Shown in pieces: positions 58,617-64,000 of a stretch of 64,000 nucleotides of DNA; within the stretch, counting starts at the first letter, position 1, and each line of letters begins with the position of its first letter. The stretch is from Planococcus wigleyi (lineage in GTDB: Bacteria > Bacillota > Bacilli > Bacillales_A > Planococcaceae). The notes beneath the pieces are model-generated. The model did not search any database. It was not told the DNA's origin and worked only from the letters and a program-made list of their open reading frames with translations. The stretch lies in the NCBI RefSeq assembly GCF_014836985.1, contig NZ_JACSPU010000002.1, positions 434,001 through 498,000 on the forward strand, read 5' to 3'. Both the position numbers and the translations under genes were made by a program.

Positions 58617-59813
58617 ATGATGGGATATTATAATTCGAATGACAAGAAAACGGGCAAACGAGGCTATTTCGCTTCGAGCTTTACAGGATTGATTGCAGGG
58701 GCGTTATTGGTGGGAGTCATTTCGCCTGGCGTAACAGACGCAGAACCGGAAACGGCTGTAGGAGCAACAACAACCGAGTCGGTCAGTGGCGTGCAGACAA
58801 CTTCCACATTGGTCACTTCGGATGTGACGGAAATTGTAGAACAGACCAACGATGCGGTCGTTGGCGTTTCAAATTTGCAGATGGCACAGCAAAATCCATT
58901 TTCTGCCCCAACTGCCACAGACAATGAAGCGCAGGAGGCCGGTGCCGGATCTGGGGTGATCTACAAGAAAGACGGAGACACTGCCTATATTGTCACTAAT
59001 AACCATGTTGTAGAAGGTGCCGAAGACGTCATGGTCACCTTGTCAGATGGAACTGAATTGGATGCAGAAGTGCTTGGGACGGATGTATGGACTGATTTGG
59101 CTGTTTTGAAAGTTCCAAGTAAAAGTATTGAAATAGTTGCTGAATTTGGAGATTCTTCAGTCTTGAAAGCCGGAGAACCGGTAATCGCAATTGGTAACCC
59201 GTTAGGCCTTCAATTCTCGGGATCGGTGACCACAGGGGTCATTTCGGGAACCGAGCGCTTGATTCCGATTGATGTAAACCAGGACGGCACAGAAGATTGG
59301 CAGTCGGAAGTTCTTCAAACTGATGCTGCCATCAACCCGGGCAATAGTGGGGGCGCGCTGATCAATGCTAAGGGTCAATTGATCGGCATCAACTCCATGA
59401 AAATTGCGCAAGCAGCAGTAGAAGGAATTGGTTTGGCCATCCCAATCAATACCGCTATCCCGATCATTGCAGATCTGGAGACCGAAGGCGCAGTTGAGCG
59501 TCCTTCGATGGGTGTCGCTATATTGGATTTAGCTGAAGTGCCAGCACAGTATCGCACTGGCCAATTAGGGTTGCCCGCAGAAGTGGAAGGCGGCATTGTC
59601 GTCCAATCCGTGGTCGAAGGATCCGGAGCGGCAACAGCCGGAATGGAAGCGTATGATGTCATTGTTGAACTGGACGGCAAGCCGGTGAAATCAATTCTCG
59701 AGCTTCGCCAATACCTTTACAACGAAACGGAAGTTGGGGATACGTTGGAAGTGAAGGCTTATAGAGGCGGCGAACTCATGAGTTTCGAATTGGAATTGAC
59801 GGAAAGCATGTAA
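58617..59813 (+). CDS. htrA: HtrA-like serine protease with PDZ domain
   Basis: 398 residues. N-terminal membrane anchor (about 17-37), a low-complexity linker, then a trypsin-like domain with His130 (TNNHVV), Asp160 (TDLAVL) and Ser244 (GNSGGAL), and a C-terminal PDZ (about 300-395). It degrades or holds misfolded proteins outside the membrane. Start ATG 58617 after AAGGAGG; the ATG at 58620 has slightly better spacing. Transcribed with the PrsA-like gene; a CssRS-type system would be the expected controller, but the two-component genes upstream resemble YclJK and are separated by a terminator. Confidence 0.9.
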   Translation: MMGYYNSNDKKTGKRGYFASSFTGLIAGALLVGVISPGVTDAEPETAVGATTTESVSGVQTTSTLVTSDVTEIVEQTNDAVVGVSNLQMAQQNPFSAPTATDNEAQEAGAGSGVIYKKDGDTAYIVTNNHVVEGAEDVMVTLSDGTELDAEVLGTDVWTDLAVLKVPSKSIEIVAEFGDSSVLKAGEPVIAIGNPLGLQFSGSVTTGVISGTERLIPIDVNQDGTEDWQSEVLQTDAAINPGNSGGALINAKGQLIGINSMKIAQAAVEGIGLAIPINTAIPIIADLETEGAVERPSMGVAILDLAEVPAQYRTGQLGLPAEVEGGIVVQSVVEGSGAATAGMEAYDVIVELDGKPVKSILELRQYLYNETEVGDTLEVKAYRGGELMSFELELTESM

Positions 59814-59869
59814 GTGGAAAAGAGAAAGGATTTGGCATTGAAATAAAGGCTGCGAGTTTTTGAACAGCA

Positions 59870-59901
59870 TAAAAGCTTCCCAATTGCGTGGGAAGCTTTT
59901 T
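59870..59901. terminator. terminator after htrA
   Basis: AAAAGCTTCCCA-ATTGCG-TGGGAAGCTTTTT, perfect 12-bp stem, A and T runs on both sides. Confidence 0.9.
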
Positions 59902-59938
59902 GTGTGGGAATTTCTAAATGGCTCATGTAAGAAAGGGA

Positions 59939-60142
59939 TCAGTTGAAAATTCCGAACCAATCTGTTGCGATTCCAAAACCGACAAGGATGAGAACGAGCA
60001 CAACAAAAATAATGATGCCCAGCTGCAAAGGCTTGTAGCCTGTGGTTCTAGGTTCTTGCAATCCTTCTTTTTCTTCGTTCGGACGGCGCTTCGCTTCTTC
60101 TTCGGTTTCTTTCATGTAATCGTCTTTTTCATTATTGCTCAT
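59939..60142 (-). CDS. small tail-anchored membrane protein
   Basis: 67 residues: very charged N-terminal 33 residues (DDYMKETEEEAKRRPNEEKE), then one membrane helix (about 40-62) at the end. I do not recognise the family. ATG 60142 after AGGAGGC. Upstream on its strand, GGGTAA with a poor -35 at about 60172-60196 could be another SigB site. The gene sits behind the DJ-1 gene. Confidence 0.6.
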   Translation of the reverse strand: MSNNEKDDYMKETEEEAKRRPNEEKEGLQEPRTTGYKPLQLGIIIFVVLVLILVGFGIATDWFGIFN

Positions 60143-60196
60143 TTGAATGCCTCCTTGGACTTACCGTTAATAGTCTTTACCCTTAAAAATAAGGGT

Positions 60197-60901
60197 TCAA
60201 TCCACTAATTTTTCTTCTGTTTTCAGTTCGCGCTGTGTCAATTTTTGTGCCAGTTCACGGCCAAAAAGCTGTGAAGATTGCGGATCTCGACCTGTCAGGA
60301 TTTGTTTGCTGCCCCAAACAACATAGGCATCCTGTTCTTTTTCTTCATGGTAATCTGCGATTCTGCTCAATTCATCCTCTAAGCTGAAAGGCAGCAAATC
60401 CACCACTTCTTCAGGCTCATTTGCATTGGGATAGCCGGTTACTTTCAGCCCTTCAAGAATTCCGCGGCCTTCTCTGGTTTTCGTATAGATGAGTGGTGCC
60501 GGCCCGTGGCAAACTGCAGAAACGATACCACCCAATTCATACATAATATTAATGACAGCATGCAAATCTTCATTATGCGCCAAATCGAACATGGCTCCAT
60601 GTCCACCAACAATCATGATGGCATCGTAGTCACTGGCTTTGACGTCCACAATCGGAGTTGTTTTATCTGCCATACCTGATTCATATTGTTTTTTATAAAT
60701 TCCATCTGGATCATAATCCTTGCTGAGGCTTAATGGATCGACGACGGGTTTTCCGCCATCAATAGAAGCGAGTCCTACGGTATGGCCTTCTTTTTCAAGT
60801 TCCAATGCAGGTGCGAAAAGTTCTTCTGCCCACCAACCTGTTACATAATTATGCTCTTCGTCTGTATAACCATTGGATAACACTGCCAATACTTTTGCCA
60901 T
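60197..60901 (-). CDS. DJ-1/PfpI-family protein (class I glutamine amidotransferase-like)
   Basis: 234 residues. GGHGAMFDLAHNEDLHAVI and the nucleophile elbow VSAVCHGPAPLI with the reactive cysteine define the DJ-1/PfpI superfamily, HchA/Hsp31-like subgroup, often glyoxalase III or protein-deglycase type and stress-induced. ATG 60901 after GGAGGAAG. A good SigB promoter lies upstream at 60942-60966. Confidence 0.83.
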   Translation of the reverse strand: MAKVLAVLSNGYTDEEHNYVTGWWAEELFAPALELEKEGHTVGLASIDGGKPVVDPLSLSKDYDPDGIYKKQYESGMADKTTPIVDVKASDYDAIMIVGGHGAMFDLAHNEDLHAVINIMYELGGIVSAVCHGPAPLIYTKTREGRGILEGLKVTGYPNANEPEEVVDLLPFSLEDELSRIADYHEEKEQDAYVVWGSKQILTGRDPQSSQLFGRELAQKLTQRELKTEEKLVD

Positions 60902-60941
60902 GGTATCTTCCTCCTACTTTAAAAAGTCCTTGTTTCTTCAT

Positions 60942-60966
60942 TTACCCTGTAAAGGAATCCTGAAAC
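60942..60966 (-). promoter_or_regulatory. SigB-type promoter of the DJ-1/PfpI gene
   Basis: On the - strand: GTTTCA, 13 bases, GGGTAA. -35 is 5 of 6, -10 full match to GGGWAW; about 40 bases before the start codon. Confidence 0.6.
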
Positions 60967-61047
60967 GTGGCAAATGAGCAGTTCGTGGATTTGGTCAGGG
61001 GAATTATGCTACGATTATTGCATGAATTGAAAGAAGAGGTGGACCAC

Positions 61048-61848
61048 TTGAAAGAACTCACACAAGAAACGCAAGTAACCTTGCTGGAAGCCATGCTCGA
61101 TGGCAGTAAAGTGGGGACGATCGTAACGGATCCGTCGCAACAGGATAATCCGATCATCTACACCAATCGAACGTTTATTGAAATGACAGGATATACACAA
61201 CAAGAAGTAATCGGAAAGAACTGTCGATTTTTGCAGGGGCCAGAAACCGATAAAGAAGATATAGAGAAAATGAGGAAAGCTATTGCTGCTGAGGAAGCAA
61301 TTACATTGACGTTGCGGAATTACCGGAAAGACGGTTCGCCGTTTTGGAACCGTTTGGCCATTGAACCCGTCCAAATAGAGGATAAACTGTATTTCATCGG
61401 TACGCAGACAGATATCACGCTGGAACGTTCCCAGCAACAGGCGATTATGGCCAATGAAGATGAAATCGAAAAGTTGATGCTTCCTATTCTATCCATACAA
61501 GAGAATGTAGCTACTGTCGCGCTGGTCGGTACGATGAATCTTCAACGTTTTGAAACCTTGAAGGTAAAAATCTGCGAGTATGTGCAAGAACATCGAATTG
61601 AGCACGCCATCATTGATATTACAGGCTTGTCCTGGAATGAAAAATCACCGCTTTATTGGTTCCAGCAGATTTACGAAGCGCTTCGGATTATGGGAAGCAA
61701 TCTCTATGTAACCGGGATCTCTCCGGCCGCTGCACAGCAATTTGCCGACGACTTAGATCGGGACAACCAGCTGATTACTTTTTCCACAATTGAAAGAGCT
61801 TTGAGTTTCATTACTCAAAAAACCACTGGAGAAAACCATTTCAGTTGA
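61048..61848 (+). CDS. ytvA: LOV-STAS blue-light photoreceptor (YtvA-like)
   Basis: 266 residues. LOV/PAS domain, about 10-125, with flavin-adduct Cys59 in GKNCRFLQG, then NYRKDGSPFWN and FIGTQTDIT; a linker helix, and a C-terminal STAS domain (about 150-255). B. subtilis YtvA is a blue-light member of the stressosome that switches on SigB. Start placed at TTG 61048, with AGAGGTGG five bases before it, which lines up with the YtvA N terminus. The frame is open to GTG 60967; an extended -10 (TGCTACGAT, 61007-61015) lies in that stretch. Confidence 0.85.
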   Translation: MKELTQETQVTLLEAMLDGSKVGTIVTDPSQQDNPIIYTNRTFIEMTGYTQQEVIGKNCRFLQGPETDKEDIEKMRKAIAAEEAITLTLRNYRKDGSPFWNRLAIEPVQIEDKLYFIGTQTDITLERSQQQAIMANEDEIEKLMLPILSIQENVATVALVGTMNLQRFETLKVKICEYVQEHRIEHAIIDITGLSWNEKSPLYWFQQIYEALRIMGSNLYVTGISPAAAQQFADDLDRDNQLITFSTIERALSFITQKTTGENHFS

Positions 61849-61915
61849 CTAAGGATTGCCATAAGAGGTAAGTTTTAAGTGTTCTCAAATACAAATCAGG
61901 AAAGAGGTTGGAAAA

Positions 61916-62335
61916 ATGTCAGCATTATTCACAACATCCGTAACAGCCACTGGTGGCCGTGAAGGAAGAGTCATTTCCGAAGACAATGTATTGGATCTTC
62001 AATTGGTTTCGCCGAAAGAATTGGGCGGTCCCGGAGGAGAAGGCACAAACCCTGAACAATTATTTGCAGCAGGCTACTCCGCTTGTTTTGACGGAGCATT
62101 GAACTTAATCATCAAAAGAGAAAAAGCAGATGTCTCCAGCACTTCCATTAAAGCGGATGTTCACTTCCTGAAAGATGAAGGAAATGACGGTTTTAAAATC
62201 GGTGTTACTTTAAATGCTCATTTAGAAGGTGTGGATGAAGCAACAGCGAAAGACCTTGTAGAAAAAGCACATGCGTTCTGCCCATACTCCAAAGCAACAA
62301 GAGGCAATGTCGACGTAGAATTGAAAATCGTATAA
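61916..62335 (+). CDS. ohr: organic hydroperoxide resistance protein Ohr
   Basis: 139 residues, full-length Ohr. Peroxidatic Cys57 in GYSACFDGAL and resolving Cys122 in AFCPYSKATRGN; N-terminal VTATGGREGRV is typical. It reduces organic and fatty-acid hydroperoxides. No ohrR repressor or OhrR palindrome is seen beside it, so it may be the stress-controlled (OhrB) type. ATG after AAAGAGG. Terminator follows. Confidence 0.9.
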   Translation: MSALFTTSVTATGGREGRVISEDNVLDLQLVSPKELGGPGGEGTNPEQLFAAGYSACFDGALNLIIKREKADVSSTSIKADVHFLKDEGNDGFKIGVTLNAHLEGVDEATAKDLVEKAHAFCPYSKATRGNVDVELKIV

Positions 62336-62342
62336 AAATTAG

Positions 62343-62377
62343 AAAAAGCCGGAAAGCTTCACTTTCCGGCTTTTTTT
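62343..62377 (+). terminator. terminator after ohr
   Basis: AAAAAGCCGGAAAG-CTTCA-CTTTCCGGCTTTTTTT; 12-14 bp stem. Confidence 0.9.
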
Positions 62378-62421
62378 ATGGTGAAAAACTGAAGTAGTTG
62401 CAGTGGGAAATACAGAATATG

Positions 62422-62446
62422 GTTTTAAAAAAATAGAGCGGGGTAG
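62422..62446 (+). promoter_or_regulatory. SigB-type promoter of the repeat protein and catalase genes
   Basis: GTTTTA, 13 bases, GGGTAG: 5 of 6 at each element. About 37 bases upstream of the repeat-protein gene. Confidence 0.5.
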
Positions 62447-62482
62447 AAAGATAATGCAGAGTCATAACGAAAATAGAGGAGG

Positions 62483-62776
62483 ATGGAGGGAATAGATAAA
62501 GAACAGAGAAAGCAGCAGACTTCAGAAGACAGCAAAGTTACTGACCAAGATTCAAATGAATCGGCGAATCAGTTTAATGCAGGTGGCAATGACTCTGATT
62601 ATGATGGTGGGCATCCAGGAGATGCCTTGAATGAAGAACAAAAGAAAGAACAGCAAGAATATAAAACCGGTACGTCCTATAATTCAGGTGGAAACGACTC
62701 TGATTACGACGGTGGGCATCCAGGAGATGTCGAGCCTGAAAGTAAGGGACACGTGGGTTCTAAAGACGAAAACTAA
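62483..62776 (+). CDS. small acidic protein with two DxDxDG-type repeats
   Basis: 97 residues, highly hydrophilic and acidic, no signal peptide or membrane part, so probably disordered. The segment GGNDSDYDGGHPGD occurs twice (about residues 34-47 and 69-82), each holding D-S-D-Y-D-G, the pattern of the EF-hand calcium loop, plus a histidine. The linkers are rich in Gln, Lys, Glu. ATG 62483 directly abuts AGAGGAGG, an unusual spacing; the same frame has no other usual start for 20 codons. It is followed 22 bases on by manganese catalase, so the pair is probably co-transcribed. Family not recognised. Confidence 0.65.
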   Translation: MEGIDKEQRKQQTSEDSKVTDQDSNESANQFNAGGNDSDYDGGHPGDALNEEQKKEQQEYKTGTSYNSGGNDSDYDGGHPGDVEPESKGHVGSKDEN

Positions 62777-62798
62777 AATTCTACAGGAGGTTTTATTT

Positions 62799-63617
62799 AT
62801 GTTTTTTCACACAGGAGAACTTCAATACCACGCAAAACCGGATGCTCCAGATCCAGTCTTCGCTAAACAAGTACAGGAACTGATCGGCGGGCAATTCGGT
62901 GAAATGTCAGTTGCCATGCAATACTTATTCCAAGGGTGGAGCACAAGAGGGAACGAAAAATATAGAGATCTTCTGATGGATACTGGAACGCAGGAGTTGG
63001 GGCATATTGAAATGCTCGCAACAATGGTGGCCAGACTCCTTGAAGGGGCACCTGTTTATGAACAGGAAAAAGCTGCAAGCGATCCGATTATAGGCGCAAT
63101 CATGGGCGGCATGAATCCGCAGCATGCCATTGTCCATGGATTAGGCGCTTCTCCAAAAGACAGCAATGGTGTGCCTTGGAACGCGGGATATATCGTAGCA
63201 AGCGGAAACCTGTTGGCGGATTTCCGCGCCAACGTCAATGCAGAATCACAGGGCCGTCTTCAAGTAGCCCGCCTTTACAGCATGACAGACGACAGAGGCG
63301 TAAAAGATCTGTTCTCATTCTTGCTTGCACGTGATACCATGCACCAAAACCAATGGCTAGCTGCTATAAAAGAATTGGAAGCGAAGGAAGGCCCGATTGT
63401 GCCTGGAACACTTCCTCCAGAATGGGAAGCGACAGAATTCTCCCACATCCTTTACACGAACTCAGAAAGCAGCAAAGAGCTGAAATGGATGAACGAGCCA
63501 GCACCGGATGGCCATGAATTTACATTCGGTAAACCAGAACCGTTGAGTGAAAAACCGGTGTTGAAGCCAGCTCCTCCAGAAGCACATAATTCATTGCCAG
63601 AAGATGAATTGAAATAA
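62799..63617 (+). CDS. manganese catalase
   Basis: 272 residues, di-manganese four-helix bundle catalase (YdbD/YjqC/CotJC type). Ligand blocks: GGQFGEMSVAMQYLFQG (Glu), DTGTQELGHIEMLA (Glu, His), NVNAESQGRLQVARL (Glu) and DTMHQNQWLAAI (His). It splits hydrogen peroxide. The Pro/Glu-rich tail (PEPLSEKPVLKPAPPEA) is longer than in CotJC. ATG 62799 after ACAGGAGG. SigB-like promoter upstream through the repeat-protein gene. Confidence 0.9.
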   Translation: MFFHTGELQYHAKPDAPDPVFAKQVQELIGGQFGEMSVAMQYLFQGWSTRGNEKYRDLLMDTGTQELGHIEMLATMVARLLEGAPVYEQEKAASDPIIGAIMGGMNPQHAIVHGLGASPKDSNGVPWNAGYIVASGNLLADFRANVNAESQGRLQVARLYSMTDDRGVKDLFSFLLARDTMHQNQWLAAIKELEAKEGPIVPGTLPPEWEATEFSHILYTNSESSKELKWMNEPAPDGHEFTFGKPEPLSEKPVLKPAPPEAHNSLPEDELK

Positions 63618-63709
63618 TCAGCCCAGGCTGTCCCGAAGTCACCACTATTGGCTTTTAGGGGCATCCTTTATTTTTTTCCAGAAGATTTGCTTAGAAAGGA
63701 GAGAAAGAA

Positions 63710-64000
63710 GTGGCCACAACACCTTGGCTCCTGAAACAGGAATGGAAAGACGTCGTTTTTCTGCACTGGCCTGTAAAGCCTGAATGGCTGCGCCCATTTG
63801 TTCCTGACGAGCTGGAAATCGATTTATATGACGATCAAGCTTGGCTGGGAGTGGTATTTTTTCAAGCGAAAGCGACACGTCCACGATTTCTGCCTCCGGT
63901 TCCGGGAACACGTTCTTTCTTGGAGCTGAATGTCAGGACTTATGTGAAGTATGGAGACAGGAAAGGTGTGTATTTCTTTAGCTTGGATGCCAACAGCCTG
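63710..64000 (+). CDS. DUF2071 protein (YqjF-like), partial
   Basis: First 97 codons of a DUF2071 gene cut by the window end: LLKQEWKDVVFLHWPVKPEWLRPFVPDELEID, AWLGVVFFQAKATRPRFLPPVPGTRSFLELNVRTYV and KGVYFFSLDA match the family. Function unknown; the fold is related to acetoacetate decarboxylase. GTG start 63710 after AAAGGAGAG. Confidence 0.85.
   Translation, partial: MATTPWLLKQEWKDVVFLHWPVKPEWLRPFVPDELEIDLYDDQAWLGVVFFQAKATRPRFLPPVPGTRSFLELNVRTYVKYGDRKGVYFFSLDANSL

Noticed and set aside
60160-60196. SigB promoter before the 67-residue membrane protein
   Set aside because: -35 (ATTGAA) only 4 of 6, and the GGGTAA is part of a small hairpin ACCCTTAAAAATAAGGGT.

Overview
The window is 64 kb of a low-to-mid GC Gram-positive (Firmicutes/Bacillota) chromosome. 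Gene content and protein style point to the Planococcaceae, most likely Planococcus or a close relative. The reasons are a C30 (apo-carotenoid) pigment cluster, Bacillus-type SAM and FMN riboswitches, strong Shine-Dalgarno sequences with frequent GTG/TTG starts, ATGA-coupled operons, a WalR box, a cre site and SigB-type promoters. I see no rRNA, tRNA, prophage, insertion sequence or CRISPR array. The genus is an inference from gene content only.

Layout. 0.2-0.8 kb: a LysM/3D cell-wall protein behind a WalR box. 1-8.9 kb: the carotenoid cluster, two convergent operons: two CrtN-type desaturases plus crtM on the + strand, and cruF, an acyltransferase, a glycosyltransferase and a CrtP/CrtNb-type oxidase on the - strand. 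Together they would make a glycosylated, probably acylated, C30 carotenoid acid. 9.3-12.6 kb: an RpiR regulator and a polar amino-acid ABC transporter. 12.7-22.3 kb: mixed housekeeping genes (CBS protein, lipoprotein, cupin, RluF, aldehyde dehydrogenase with DUF779 and a cre site, a VbhA/Fic toxin-antitoxin pair, an AAC(3)-like acetyltransferase, an acyl-CoA thioesterase, DUF421, SEC-C protein) and a small cluster of DnaA boxes. 22.5-28 kb: signal peptidase I, methionine-salvage genes mtnE/mtnU, then an S-box-controlled metNIQ methionine importer. 28.6-30.1 kb: sugar kinase and OsmC protein.

30.1-35.3 kb is a reactive-sulfur locus: a DUF302 gene, a CstR-type persulfide-sensing repressor (Cys31/Cys60), DsrE protein, three rhodanese proteins (one fused to TusA, one apparently frameshifted), a rhodanese/metallo-beta-lactamase fusion, TusA and a TauE-type exporter. 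Several ATACCC-N4-GGGTAT operator-like palindromes sit in front of these genes, including the DUF302 gene, so this looks like one regulon.

35-47.9 kb: oxidoreductase, a divergent type IA topoisomerase, PatB-type lyase, a small Cys-containing protein behind a leader terminator, DUF2294, a DUF2243 protein behind a clear SigB promoter, Pcm, MsrA, MgtC, a YxlEFG-like ABC system, phosphoesterase, GNAT and CHY-zinc-finger genes. 48.1-50.4 kb: an FMN riboswitch followed by ribE, a monofunctional ribB and ribH. No intact ribD and no GTP cyclohydrolase II domain are present, which is the most unusual gap in the window. 50.5-64 kb: DUF421, phosphatase, flavodoxin-like protein, LTA-synthase-type sulfatase, a GTPase, a YclJK-like two-component system, an anchored PrsA-like foldase with HtrA, and a general-stress group (DJ-1/PfpI, YtvA-type blue-light sensor, Ohr, an acidic tandem-repeat protein and manganese catalase), ending in a partial DUF2071 gene.

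Three further SigB-like promoters (in front of the crt, DJ-1 and repeat-protein/catalase genes), added to the one before DUF2243, and the YtvA photoreceptor suggest that pigment and antioxidant genes here share general-stress control. All family assignments are from reading the proteins; no database search was run.
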